The position numbers were made by a program, and so were the translations under genes. The notes beneath the pieces are model-generated. The model was not told the DNA's origin. It worked only from the letters and a program-made list of their open reading frames with translations, and made no database searches. A stretch of 64,000 nt of DNA from Collinsella sp. zg1085 (GTDB taxonomy: Bacteria > Actinomycetota > Coriobacteriia > Coriobacteriales > Coriobacteriaceae): NCBI RefSeq assembly GCF_018889955.1, contig NZ_CP076545.1:1488001-1552000 (forward strand), read 5' to 3'. Positions 44,634-53,864 of this stretch are shown in pieces (the first letter of the stretch is position 1; every line of letters starts with the position of its first letter).

Positions 44634-46418
44634 ATGCAGGTCTTAGCCCTTGCCCCTTATCCAGCGCTGCTTCCCATCATCGAAGAAGTTGCCCATGACT
44701 ATCCCGACCTTGAGGTCACCCCTGCAAGCGGCAACCTTGATGAGGCTTTTATCTCTGCCTTATCGGTCTTTCATAAAGACTTTGACGCAGTTATTTCGCG
44801 CGGTGGCACGGCAGAATCGCTTGAAGAGGAATTTTCGCTCCCTATCATTGCAATTAAGGTTTCGCCCTTTGATATTGTGCGCTGTGTACAGCAAACAGGG
44901 GCTCAAACAGGGCATATTGCAGCTGTTGGCTTTCGCAGTATTCTTGCCGATATTCCGCAAACTGCTGAGCTTCTTGGGTTTCATATTGATTGCTTTCCCA
45001 TCGATTTTGAGGATGAGCTTGATGAGGTTCTTAACCACATTGAACACATCGGTTATGACGCGGTCATAGGAGATGCTATTGCAAGCTCTCAAGCACAAAA
45101 ACGTGGTCTTAATGCAGCACTTATAGCGTCTGGGCATGAAAGCGTGCGCGAAGCATTTGAGCGTGCCCAGCTGGTGCTTTCAAATGCGCGAAAAATCAAT
45201 GCGCGAGAGCAATTGTTGCGCGACATTGTGCGACTACAAGGTATTCGATTAGCAGTTTTTTCTGGAGATGGAGAACTTTCCTACACTACCTTGGCATCTG
45301 ATGAGCATGGGCTGCTTGATGAGCTCACGCGCCACGCACGAAAAGGACTTCCGCCTAAGCGTTTTCTCTTTCGTCGCGATGGAGCCCTCTATTCTGTACG
45401 TTCACTAGTGCATGAACGCGAAGGCAAACGACAGCTCGCCTTTACCATTAGTTCTGAGCTTATTCCCGGTAAAAACCGACAAACAGGCATAAGCTATCTC
45501 ACACAACTTGATATTGAAGCCAGCTACCACACCAGTACCTTTGCAATTTTGGAAGCCGACGCTGAGCTAAAAACTGCACTACAGCGTATGGGCAGCTCTA
45601 GCCGCCCGGTCTTTATTGCTGGCGAGACAGGGAGCGGTAAACCGCGCGTTGTGCAGTTACTCTATCTGCTAAGCCCTTATACCAGCCAGCCGTATATTGA
45701 AATTAACTGCGATATTATTGATGACGCTGCTTGGGATTTTCTCATTTCTGATCACCGCTCACCGCTTTTTGAAGCGGGTTTTTTTATTGCCTTTAGAAGC
45801 CTTCATATGCTGAGTGCACTACGTTGGCGAAGCTTACTTGGAGTTATTCAGCGCACACGGCTCGCCGATCGAAGTAAGCTTGTCTTTTCTTATAACCTGC
45901 TCAAAACGGGTGAAGAGCCCGAGGTTGCTCGTCACTTTGCCGATGTCCTTGACGGATTTCGCATCAACGTGCCGCCACTTCGTCGTATAAAAATAAGCGC
46001 GTATGCCTGTGAGCGCTATCTCAAGGCTTTAGCACAGCGCGACGGGCAAGACGCCCCCGTGCTCAGTGACGAAGCTATTGAAATTATTAACTCATATCAT
46101 TGGCCGCGCAATATTCTCCAATTTAAGCAGGTTATGAACTGGGCTTATGCCACAGCGCAAGAACATGTCATCACAGCTGCCACCCTCCGCGATGCTCTGC
46201 ATCACGAGTCTACGGTGCGCTTTTCGTCTGTCTCAACCCCTGATGCCGCCTCTATGATTGACGTGCTCAAACCACTGTCCGAAACCACAGCAGAAATTGC
46301 CCGCATGGTTGTTGAAAGCTATGGAGGCAATCGTAGCGTAGCAGCGAAGACACTCGGCATCAGTCGAACCACACTCTGGAGTATGCTTAAGCGGAGCGAC
46401 GAACGCACGCATAGATAG
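44634..46418 (+). CDS. PrpR-like regulator with degenerate AAA+ domain
   Basis: 594 residues; AAGGAG precedes the ATG. Residues about 1-185 are a PrpR_N sensor (VISRGGTAESLEEEFSLPII); about 195-295 is a PAS-like linker region; 310-510 an AAA+ domain with Walker A GETGSGKPRV (about 328-337); and the C terminus a Fis-type helix-turn-helix (GGNRSVAAKTLGISRTTLW). Sigma-54 activators need GAFTGA and a Walker B Asp-Glu; here those places read ISDHRSPLF and GFFIAFRSL. It therefore probably acts as a conventional activator or repressor of the divergent sugar-acid operon. Confidence 0.88.
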   Translation: MQVLALAPYPALLPIIEEVAHDYPDLEVTPASGNLDEAFISALSVFHKDFDAVISRGGTAESLEEEFSLPIIAIKVSPFDIVRCVQQTGAQTGHIAAVGFRSILADIPQTAELLGFHIDCFPIDFEDELDEVLNHIEHIGYDAVIGDAIASSQAQKRGLNAALIASGHESVREAFERAQLVLSNARKINAREQLLRDIVRLQGIRLAVFSGDGELSYTTLASDEHGLLDELTRHARKGLPPKRFLFRRDGALYSVRSLVHEREGKRQLAFTISSELIPGKNRQTGISYLTQLDIEASYHTSTFAILEADAELKTALQRMGSSSRPVFIAGETGSGKPRVVQLLYLLSPYTSQPYIEINCDIIDDAAWDFLISDHRSPLFEAGFFIAFRSLHMLSALRWRSLLGVIQRTRLADRSKLVFSYNLLKTGEEPEVARHFADVLDGFRINVPPLRRIKISAYACERYLKALAQRDGQDAPVLSDEAIEIINSYHWPRNILQFKQVMNWAYATAQEHVITAATLRDALHHESTVRFSSVSTPDAASMIDVLKPLSETTAEIARMVVESYGGNRSVAAKTLGISRTTLWSMLKRSDERTHR

Positions 46419-46501
46419 CGCCGTAGTTTGGCATGGCGGCGGCATCGCAGCGGACACGAAGCCCAAACACAGCGTTGTAGCAAAGCGCTTGGCAGGGTCT
46501 T

Positions 46502-47008
46502 CTACAGGCTTATATCGCTTTCGTCTTTTAAGAGAGGTACATGCTCAGACACAGCAAGGTCACCTAGAGCCTCATCAGCCACAATCTCTTCAGGCTCCAT
46601 TGGCTCGGCTCCGTGAACAACCAACGCATCAGGGTCAAGCGGAATACCCTTGCGATGCATATCGCGCACACTCCAATAATAGATACTATCAAGTATAGGA
46701 ATGAGCTCTTGTCCCGACTCAGTTAGACCATAGCTTACAGCCGGAGGATACATGCTCGAATCAACACAGCGCACAACAACCCCCGCTTTGATAAGGTCGC
46801 TGATTTGCTTGCTTAACACCTTTTCAGATACTTTAAGAACGCGGCAGGTCTGATTAAAACGTATAGAGCCAAAATGTGCCATCTCCCGCAGAATTGTCAT
46901 TTTCCACTTACCGCCAAACACCGACAGCACATGCTGGTACGGATTCTCTGCCCGCACTCGAGACGTTCGACTTGCTACACGTGGGTCATTTGAGTTGATT
47001 CTGCTCAT
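46502..47008 (-). CDS. HxlR-family transcriptional regulator
   Basis: 168 residues. The HxlR winged helix is clear: VFGGKWKMTILREM, RFNQTCRVLKVSEKVLSKQI, and YPPAVSYGLTESGQELIPIL. N-terminal 25 residues and an acidic C-terminal tail of about 45 residues are extra. It lies 185 bp downstream of the cyclase gene on the same strand and is the best candidate regulator for the 47-52 kb cassette. HxlR proteins often sense aldehydes or redox signals. Confidence 0.9.
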   Translation of the reverse strand: MSRINSNDPRVASRTSRVRAENPYQHVLSVFGGKWKMTILREMAHFGSIRFNQTCRVLKVSEKVLSKQISDLIKAGVVVRCVDSSMYPPAVSYGLTESGQELIPILDSIYYWSVRDMHRKGIPLDPDALVVHGAEPMEPEEIVADEALGDLAVSEHVPLLKDESDISL

Positions 47009-47128
47009 ATGGCATCACTTACCAACAATTCTCATGCTCAATATTTTTGAACAGTAGTTTTATAACTATATATTTACAACCTGTCCTGAAAGAAACTTAT
47101 TCGGTAAACGGTAGTATTGCATTGAATG

Positions 47129-47172
47129 CAAAAGCTAAGCTCACCTCTGCAAAAGGTATACAGAGGCGAGCT
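47129..47172 (-). terminator. Hairpin after the cyclase-MmsA cassette
   Basis: AGCTCACCTCTG (47138-47149) pairs with CAGAGGCGAGCT (47161-47172) with one mismatch. On the minus strand a short TTTT follows. Likely a terminator of moderate strength. Confidence 0.55.
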
Positions 47173-47192
47173 AAGGCGCGGCTTCTTAAGCC

Positions 47193-48203
47193 TTACTTGT
47201 TACGTGCAAAAAGACGCTGGACATATTCAAGACCGCTGGCGCCATTGCCCTCAGGGTCACCATAGCCGGTTCCACCATACTTATAGGTGCGGTCTACAAC
47301 ACCAGCAACAACGTCGTCCTCATCAATCATTGCTACACAGCGTGCCATAGCGCCATCGCCCAAATACCAGCGCAGCGGGAAGCAGAAGAACTGGAAGCGT
47401 TTGCCACATACCTTATCAAGGTCGCCTCCCAAGTTCTCAACGCCCACGATGCCATGACCAAGCATCATCTTATGGCAGGGCTCCCAAGTTCCCCAGCAGC
47501 CAATTGCTTCGAGGTCACCAAACTTTTGGTCATATGCTTCCTGACCATGAAGGCGAATATATGTCTCTTTATCAAACTCTGCGTATGCTTCTTCGCCAAA
47601 GAGCTCCTGGTACTCTTCGGTGATGGGACGGCCCGTTGCGCCCAAAAGATTCATACGGGTCATACCGTTGTTGCCCATAGCCGTGTGTAGCGGGTGGTCA
47701 AGCGCTTGAGAGTCCATAGCCACGCATTTAAGCTTATGTTCAACAAACCACTTACCAGCTTCAACACCTGTACCAATCGCATAGTGATAATAAACTTTTG
47801 AATCGTCAAATAAACGATGCATGCCGGTATTCAGGCATAGCACCATACCTTCAAGCTCAGAAGGGTCAATACCTGCCTTTTTGCAGCCTGCTTCCAGATG
47901 CTCACCGGTAATGAGGCCCCATGGCTCAATGTCGATAGGGATACATACAGCATCACCCGTATACGCATCAATGGGCATTTCGTCGATATACCGCGCACGA
48001 CGACCGTCAAACTCATACTCCATAACATGGCGCGGAGCATCGCAGTGTGTACCGGTATGCATGGTGCAGCTGATATTTTGGGTTAGCACGCCACCCTTAG
48101 CCATAGTATGCTTGCTGTTAATAGCCGGTTTATCAAAATATGGCCAGCGCGGAATCTCAGCGCTAAACGGATGCGTCAGGTCAATAAATACGTTCTTTCC
48201 CAT
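47193..48203 (-). CDS. Cyclase-family (kynurenine formamidase-like) metal hydrolase
   Basis: 336 residues. The family motif HTGTHCDAPRH (residues about 49-59) binds metal; DLTHPFSAEIPRWPYF precedes it. Known members hydrolyse N-formylkynurenine, isatin or act as lactonase-like cyclases. It is longer than the usual 210-260 residues because of an insertion around 205-280. AAGGAG precedes ATG 48203. It is the last gene of the five-gene cassette. The substrate is unknown. Confidence 0.85.
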   Translation of the reverse strand: MGKNVFIDLTHPFSAEIPRWPYFDKPAINSKHTMAKGGVLTQNISCTMHTGTHCDAPRHVMEYEFDGRRARYIDEMPIDAYTGDAVCIPIDIEPWGLITGEHLEAGCKKAGIDPSELEGMVLCLNTGMHRLFDDSKVYYHYAIGTGVEAGKWFVEHKLKCVAMDSQALDHPLHTAMGNNGMTRMNLLGATGRPITEEYQELFGEEAYAEFDKETYIRLHGQEAYDQKFGDLEAIGCWGTWEPCHKMMLGHGIVGVENLGGDLDKVCGKRFQFFCFPLRWYLGDGAMARCVAMIDEDDVVAGVVDRTYKYGGTGYGDPEGNGASGLEYVQRLFARNK

Positions 48204-48279
48204 GATAGTCTCCTTTAATATATAAACATCTCAACGCATGAAGCTGTAAAAGCAGTGCAGTTTGCCGATAAAAGCCCTC

Positions 48280-49089
48280 TTAGCAAGCCCAGTATCCGCC
48301 CGTTGCATCATAGTTGCCGCCTGTTAAGAAATCAGCAGCAGGTGAGGCAAGCAGCACAGCTAAACCTAAGAAATCGGATGGCTCGCCTAAGCGGCCAATG
48401 GGCAGGCGCTTTAGGAAATTTTGATACACAGCAGAGTCTGGATCAAACATCCACTCGGTTAAATCTGAGCGAAAAACCGTTGGATTAATTGTATTAACGT
48501 TGATGCCATATTGAGCAGAAAGGTCGCAGGCCATAGATTGAATCATAAGGTCGCAAGCACCCTTTGACGCGCAGTAGCCGGTATAGCCAGCCATGCCCAT
48601 CTTTGAGCGTGCCGAAGAAACTACGACCATCTTGCCGCCTTTTCCTGCTTGAGCCATCTCCTCTGCAACCATCTTGCATACAATGTAGACGCTTTTCAGG
48701 TCTGCGTCCATGATGTAGGACCAATCCTCAACACTTTGCGTAAGAATGTTCTCAGGTTTGTTATAGCCATGAGCAACTGCAAGAATATCAACACCGCCAA
48801 ACTCGCGCTTTGCAGCTTCAATCACCTGTGCAAATGAATCTGTGTCTGATGGGTCGGCTGCCACCGTGGTGCAAACTCCTCCCTCACCCTCGATTTGTAC
48901 ACGCAGAGCATCGAGTTTTTGAGCATTTCGAGCGGTCGCAACAACCTTTACCCCCTTGAGCGCATATGCAACTGCAATAGCCCCGCCCAAAGCACCGGTT
49001 GCACCGGTAACAATGGCAACACGGCCCTCTATATCAAAGAGATGGTCAACGGTGTCGCGGCTCACGTTTACAGGCTTGTTCTCAGACAT
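48280..49089 (-). CDS. Short-chain dehydrogenase/reductase
   Basis: 269 residues. NAD(P) motif [16 protein letters not shown] (about 29-44), VAHGYN in place of NNAG, catalytic Ser ([11 protein letters not shown]) and YxxxK in [12 protein letters not shown]. The N-terminal 20 residues precede a normal Rossmann fold. It ends [15 protein letters not shown], typical of gluconate 5-dehydrogenase-like SDRs. It probably oxidises a hydroxyl of the cassette's sugar-like substrate. AAGGAG precedes the ATG. Confidence 0.92.
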   Translation of the reverse strand: MSENKPVNVSRDTVDHLFDIEGRVAIVTGATGALGGAIAVAYALKGVKVVATARNAQKLDALRVQIEGEGGVCTTVAADPSDTDSFAQVIEAAKREFGGVDILAVAHGYNKPENILTQSVEDWSYIMDADLKSVYIVCKMVAEEMAQAGKGGKMVVVSSARSKMGMAGYTGYCASKGACDLMIQSMACDLSAQYGINVNTINPTVFRSDLTEWMFDPDSAVYQNFLKRLPIGRLGEPSDFLGLAVLLASPAADFLTGGNYDATGGYWAC

Positions 49090-49100
49090 GGCACGGCTCC

Positions 49101-49451
49101 TTATGCTTCGGGGTAATTGATAATGACCAGCATGGTTGCCGGAGCGTTAGACTTGTTAACGAGCCCGCGCCCCTCATTAGGCAAAAATGAAATAGACTCG
49201 TCCTTGTGAATCACGTACTCTGTGCCGTCTTTATCCGTCACGGTCATTTCGCCATCAAGAACGTAGTAAACCTTCTCAAGCGGATTGTCCTCATATGCCC
49301 ACTCTGCTCCGCCACCGGGCAAAAACACTGAGCGACCAATCCAGAACTTCTGGGCACCCGTTTCGTCTTTGCCGTGCACGCGCATCGCCGTCATATCAAA
49401 ATGTCCGGGTGCGCTATACGCTTCCAGCTGTGCAATCGTACGCTTAATCAT
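49101..49451 (-). CDS. Small cupin-domain protein
   Basis: 116 residues forming one cupin barrel: [28 protein letters not shown]-type first motif (residues about 48-75, only partly His-bearing) and [20 protein letters not shown] second motif. Several canonical cupin His residues are replaced, so metal binding is uncertain. It lies between SDR (11-bp gap) and DeoC-like genes. Such proteins act as sugar isomerases or stabilise labile intermediates. Confidence 0.85.
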   Translation of the reverse strand: MIKRTIAQLEAYSAPGHFDMTAMRVHGKDETGAQKFWIGRSVFLPGGGAEWAYEDNPLEKVYYVLDGEMTVTDKDGTEYVIHKDESISFLPNEGRGLVNKSNAPATMLVIINYPEA

Positions 49452-49475
49452 GTTCTATTCCTTTCTCTATAGAAC

Positions 49476-50180
49476 TTACTGCTGATGTTGTCCACGAGCC
49501 TCGCACCAAGCAAGATAGGCGCGATACTCATCAATGCAATCGGCGGCATACATAGTTCCAAACAGGCCTACACCCTCATCTATCAGGTGTAAAATGGTTG
49601 ACATCATAAACGTATCGGGAAGCGCCGAAACCTTTACACGCGTGTTGCCAGAAACGTTATCAAGCATGACGCGCACCCGGTGATCAACCGATTTTCCCTG
49701 AGCATTCGTACCGCTCTTTGCATAGTCAATGCCTTCGGCTGAACAAATCTGAACTACGCGCGCTAGCTCGTCATCGGTTAAAAAGCAAGTCTCGATAATG
49801 AGCTTTGCCAAATTATTACCAGCTTTTTGGCGCAACGCCTTTACCTCACGCTCAACCAATTGCCAATCGCCGCCTTTAATGGCTCCCACGTTGGCAACTA
49901 AATCGATTGAGGTCGCACCCTGCGCCACCACTTCTTCCATCTCTTGGATTTTCATGTTGAGTGTTGTGGCACCATGCGGAAATGAGCAGGCAGCGCCAAC
50001 GTGTACCCCTGAGCCAGCAAGCTCACGCGCTACCACCGACGTCCACACCGGCATGGTATAAAAACTTGCCACCTGATACTCACGTGCAATACGCGCTTGC
50101 TGAACAATTTCTTTTTCGGTAAGCGCTGGACTTAAAAATGCGGTGTCCAGGTGCTTAGCAAATGCTTCAACAGAAAGCAT
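49476..50180 (-). CDS. deoC: DeoC-family aldolase
   Basis: 234 residues from ATG 50180 (AGGGAG upstream); the frame extends to 50240. DeoC/LacD class I aldolase features: the fold strand SIDLVANVGAIKGGDW, Schiff-base lysine region LIIETCFLTDDEL and YAKSGTNAQGKSVDHRV with the second lysine. True DeoC cleaves deoxyribose-5-P to acetaldehyde and glyceraldehyde-3-P. In this cassette, next to an MmsA-like dehydrogenase, it probably cleaves another hydroxy-keto substrate. I use the family symbol only. Confidence 0.85.
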   Translation of the reverse strand: MLSVEAFAKHLDTAFLSPALTEKEIVQQARIAREYQVASFYTMPVWTSVVARELAGSGVHVGAACSFPHGATTLNMKIQEMEEVVAQGATSIDLVANVGAIKGGDWQLVEREVKALRQKAGNNLAKLIIETCFLTDDELARVVQICSAEGIDYAKSGTNAQGKSVDHRVRVMLDNVSGNTRVKVSALPDTFMMSTILHLIDEGVGLFGTMYAADCIDEYRAYLAWCEARGQHQQ

Positions 50181-50270
50181 AGTTTCTCCCTTGCTTTTTA
50201 TTGCTGATGATGCAGCAAATATGCAGCTATCTATAGGCATACAAGTATTTGCCTGCAGTCATGTTGCTTA

Positions 50271-51791
50271 TTAGATGCGCTCGACAGTTCCTTCCCAGGA
50301 GTCAAGCTGACCCCGGCGCGCTATGTCGTCAAACCAATGTGTGGTAACTGTCTTTGCCCTCGTATAGAAGCGATAACCGTCTTGCCCTAATACGTGTTGA
50401 TCGCCAAAGAAGGAATCTTTATTGCCCGAGAAGGGGTAGTAGGCTGAGGGCACCGGAATACCAACGTTTACTCCAACCATGCCGCCGTCGGTCTCACGCA
50501 CAAATCGACGTGCAAAATAACCGTCCTGCGTAAAAATTGAGCTACCATTTGCAAAGGGATTTGCGTTCATAATGCGAATACCCTCGTCAAAATCGCGCAC
50601 GCGCTTTATGGCAAGCACTGGACCAAATATTTCATCGCGTCCAATTGCCATGTCTTCTGTTACGTGATCAAAGATGGTCGCGCCCACAAAGAAGCCACCC
50701 TCACAACCAGCAGGAACCTCAGGATTGCGACCGTCCAAGACAAGAGTTGCGCCCTCATTGATGCCACGCTCAATCCATGAGAGCACGTGGTCGCGATGAG
50801 CAGCCGAGACCACCGGACCCAAACCCGTTGTAGGGTCATAGGCACGTCCAAGTTTGAGCGCTGCCGCCTTTTCTTTAACAAGTGCGACAAATTGATCGGC
50901 AATAGATTCTTCAACACATACCGCCGGAAGCGCCATGCAACGCTCGCCAGCGCAACCAAAGGCGGAATTCACCACCGCAGCTGCCGTTGCATCTAGGTCG
51001 CAATCGGCAAGCACCAAGGCATGATTTTTTGCCTCAGTTTGTGCCTGAACGCGCTTTCCATGCTCACCTGCACGGGCATAAACTTCGCGCCCAACACGCG
51101 TAGTGCCAACAAAGGTTACTGCCTTCACACGCGGGTCGGTAAGCAACAAATCAGCCTCATGATGGGTGCATGTCACCAAATTAACAACACCCGCTGGAAA
51201 ACCTGCTTCGTCATAAAACAGCTCCAGCATACGCATAGCAGTAAGCGGGGTTGGAGTTGCAGCTTTTAACACAACCGTATTTCCGCAGGCAACAGCAAGC
51301 GGCACCATCCATCCCCATGGAATCATGGCAGGAAAGTTAAACGGAACAATACCTGCTACAACACCTAAAGGCTCACGATAGGTCGAGCAATCAAAGCCCG
51401 TGGTAACCTGCATGGCACCGGTGCCTTGCGATGCCAAAGGCAAAGCGCAGGCAAGCTCGGTTGGCTCAAGCGCCTTAAGCACGTCACCGCGCGCTTCATT
51501 CAAGTTTTTACCGTGCTCACGAGCACAAAGCTCGGTCAGTTCGTCTAAATAGCTATGAATAACTTCACGCCAGCGAAATAAATATTGAACGCGCTTAGAG
51601 AGTGAAACCTTGCTCCAAGACTCAAATGCCTCTTGAGCAGATGTAATAGCTGCCTCAACTTCAGCACTTGTACAACGAGGCACCTCAGCGATGGTATCGC
51701 CGGTAGAAGGGTCAAGCACCGGAATGTAGGTATCAGTTTTGCTTTCGCACCATTCGCCCCCAACATGGTATCCTTTTCGCTCAATTGACAT
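50271..51791 (-). CDS. mmsA: CoA-acylating methylmalonate-semialdehyde dehydrogenase-like protein
   Basis: 506 residues from ATG 51791 (AGAGGGAAA upstream). MmsA/IolA-type aldehyde dehydrogenase: GIVPFNFPAMIPWGW, VGTTRVGREVY, KNHALVLADCD, catalytic Cys in FGCAGERCMALPAV and EIFGPVLAI. Such enzymes turn malonic or methylmalonic semialdehyde into acetyl- or propionyl-CoA. It is first in the cassette and would capture the aldehyde released by the DeoC-like aldolase. Confidence 0.92.
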   Translation of the reverse strand: MSIERKGYHVGGEWCESKTDTYIPVLDPSTGDTIAEVPRCTSAEVEAAITSAQEAFESWSKVSLSKRVQYLFRWREVIHSYLDELTELCAREHGKNLNEARGDVLKALEPTELACALPLASQGTGAMQVTTGFDCSTYREPLGVVAGIVPFNFPAMIPWGWMVPLAVACGNTVVLKAATPTPLTAMRMLELFYDEAGFPAGVVNLVTCTHHEADLLLTDPRVKAVTFVGTTRVGREVYARAGEHGKRVQAQTEAKNHALVLADCDLDATAAAVVNSAFGCAGERCMALPAVCVEESIADQFVALVKEKAAALKLGRAYDPTTGLGPVVSAAHRDHVLSWIERGINEGATLVLDGRNPEVPAGCEGGFFVGATIFDHVTEDMAIGRDEIFGPVLAIKRVRDFDEGIRIMNANPFANGSSIFTQDGYFARRFVRETDGGMVGVNVGIPVPSAYYPFSGNKDSFFGDQHVLGQDGYRFYTRAKTVTTHWFDDIARRGQLDSWEGTVERI

Positions 51792-52296
51792 AGTTTCCCT
51801 CTTTCTCTTACTTGTGTATGAATCCACGGATAAACCCCCAAATGGACTCACCTATCCTTGATGTACATGCTATGATTCGCACAAAAGTGCCAACAAGTAC
51901 GCACTTTTATGGAAGCTCATTACCCCGCGGTAAGGACTTACTCAAAGGTAAGGGGATTCACCTTGCCGTTTTGCTGAATTTGCCTCTCTGTAAGAGCAAA
52001 AAGGTATTGAGCGCTCGTAAACCGGGATTTCAAGCACCAACCGTTCACGGGTCAAAAACGACCGTTCGCCGCAGCGTGTTAAGCCTGAGCCACGCCAAAC
52101 TTCGGCATCTTGCATGCGCGTACAAAAAGCGGAGGGCACAGCGCGCAAAGCTCAGGCTGGATTCTATCCCGCACGCACACACAGCTTTTCTATAAAAAGC
52201 TCTTGAGTTGTAAAGTGTTTTACAGCATCTCAGCTTATTGCTTATATATAATGATTCAGGCAGCAAAACGGTAAACACAACACGTTGGAGGCTTGC
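51792..52296. other. Divergent intergenic region between mmsA and pyk
   Basis: No gene supported. It contains a palindrome AAAAGTGC (51883-51890) / GCACTTTT (51901-51908) about 95 bp from mmsA, a plausible operator of that cassette, and the pyk promoter near 52208-52247. Frames of 120 or so codons on both strands are antisense-like and lack ribosome-binding sites. Confidence 0.55.
52208..52247 (+). promoter_or_regulatory. pyk promoter with Rex-like inverted repeat
   Basis: TTGTAAAGTGTTTTACAG (52208-52225) is an inverted repeat resembling redox-sensor Rex sites (TTGTnAA-n4-TTnACAA). It overlaps a -35 TTTACA (52219-52224), which is 17 bp from TTATAT (52242-52247). A TATAAT also lies at 52247-52252. 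Confidence 0.5.
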
Positions 52297-53757
52297 ATGT
52301 ATAAACGCACCAAGATTGTCTGCACGATGGGTCCCGCCTGTGATGATGAAAACATCCTGCGCGAAATGATGAAAGCGGGCATGAATGTTGCACGCTTCAA
52401 TTTCTCGCATGGTTCATACGAGGAGCATCAGGGACGCATTGAGCGTGTCCGCCGTATCGCTCAAGAACTCAATCGTCCTATTGGCATTTTGCTTGACACC
52501 AAAGGTCCCGAGGTTCGCACCGGTCTGTTAAAGGACCACAAAAAAGTTGAGGTGCATACGGGAGATAAAATTATCGTTACCGCCCAGCCTACCACCGAAG
52601 ATTTTGCCGGTACCGCAGAGCATATCTCGCTTGATTATCTTGCTCTTCCCACAGAGGTTGTCGCTGGTTCGCGCATTCTGATTGATGACGGCTTGGTAGG
52701 ACTTGAGGTTGAGTCGGTCGATGGCAACGATATTCACTGCGTCGTACTCAACAACGGCCTCATTGGCGAGCGCAAGGGCGTTAATATGCCCAACGTTAAT
52801 ATCTCGCTGCCTGCCATCACCGAGCGCGACCGCCAAGACATTCTTTTTGGTCTTACGCAAAACATTGACTACATTGCTGCATCATTTATCCGTGACGGCG
52901 CTGGTGTCGAAGAAATTCGCACCCTCTGCCGCGAAAACGACGGTGAGCATGTCACTATCTTCCCCAAGATTGAGTGCGCACTGGGCGTAGAAAACTTTGA
53001 CGACATTCTTGAGCACTCTGACGGCATTATGGTCGCACGCGGCGACCTTGGTATTGAGATTGCTCCAGAGCTCGTGCCTCATATTCAAAAGAAGATTATC
53101 AAGAAGTGCAACGACGCATATAAGCCGGTAATCACCGCTACGCAGATGCTCGATTCTATGCAGCACAATCCACGCCCCACACGCGCTGAGGTTGCCGACG
53201 TTGCAAATGCTATTTATGACGGCACCGATGCGGTCATGCTCTCTGGCGAATCTGCTGCCGGTCAGTATCCTGTAGAGGCTGTTCGTATGCAAGCACATAT
53301 TGCTGCCGAAACCGAAAAGCACTTGCCTGCGCATGGCAAGCTTGAAGTTCCTGCAGGCGCACACGGTACGCGCGTTGTTAACAACGTTGTAGGACTTTCC
53401 GCAGTTAACATGGCAACTACTGTTGGGGCAAAGTGCATTACTGTTCCAACAACTACCGGACGTAGCGCGCGCTTAGTTTCGCACTTCCGGCCTAATATGC
53501 CAGTTGTTGCGTTCTCCCGTCATGAGTGGGCAGTACAGCAAATGATTATGTACTGGGGCGTTGAACCGCATCTTGCTGCTATTACTCAAGGCACTGTCAA
53601 CGGCACCATCGTGAAGGCAATTGAAACTGCCAAAGAGCTGGGCTATGTTGAAAAGGGAGACATTACCGTAGCCACTGCTGGTGACCCACGTATGTCTGTT
53701 CAGCTTGAGGATAAGATTTCTTCAACCAACGTTGCCTACGTAGCACAGGTTCGTTAA
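52297..53757 (+). CDS. pyk: Pyruvate kinase
   Basis: 486 residues from ATG 52297 (GGAGG 5 nt upstream; an in-frame ATG at 52285 is too near the site). Signatures: RTKIVCTMGPA, NFSHGSYEEH, LLDTKGPEVRTG, KIECALGVENF, MVARGDLGIE and TATQMLDSM. The C-terminal domain is complete and there is no extra PEP-utiliser domain. It makes ATP and pyruvate in glycolysis. It is transcribed alone, ending at a strong terminator. Confidence 0.97.
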   Translation: MYKRTKIVCTMGPACDDENILREMMKAGMNVARFNFSHGSYEEHQGRIERVRRIAQELNRPIGILLDTKGPEVRTGLLKDHKKVEVHTGDKIIVTAQPTTEDFAGTAEHISLDYLALPTEVVAGSRILIDDGLVGLEVESVDGNDIHCVVLNNGLIGERKGVNMPNVNISLPAITERDRQDILFGLTQNIDYIAASFIRDGAGVEEIRTLCRENDGEHVTIFPKIECALGVENFDDILEHSDGIMVARGDLGIEIAPELVPHIQKKIIKKCNDAYKPVITATQMLDSMQHNPRPTRAEVADVANAIYDGTDAVMLSGESAAGQYPVEAVRMQAHIAAETEKHLPAHGKLEVPAGAHGTRVVNNVVGLSAVNMATTVGAKCITVPTTTGRSARLVSHFRPNMPVVAFSRHEWAVQQMIMYWGVEPHLAAITQGTVNGTIVKAIETAKELGYVEKGDITVATAGDPRMSVQLEDKISSTNVAYVAQVR

Positions 53758-53813
53758 GGCGCAAACCTTTGTAATCAGTGGCGGCTCTGCTACTGTTTTA
53801 GGGCTCGATTTTG

Positions 53814-53851
53814 AAAACTCCGATGTGTTTTAGGCACATCGGAGTTTTTTT
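53814..53851 (+). terminator. pyk terminator
   Basis: A 12-bp perfect stem (AACTCCGATGTG at 53816-53827 with its complement at 53835-53846) runs into seven T. Confidence 0.93.
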
Positions 53852-53864
53852 CAAGAGCAAATCC

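Noticed and set aside
51812-52195. 127-codon plus-strand frame between mmsA and pyk
   Set aside because: Overlaps the promoter region, no ribosome-binding site, no recognisable protein features.
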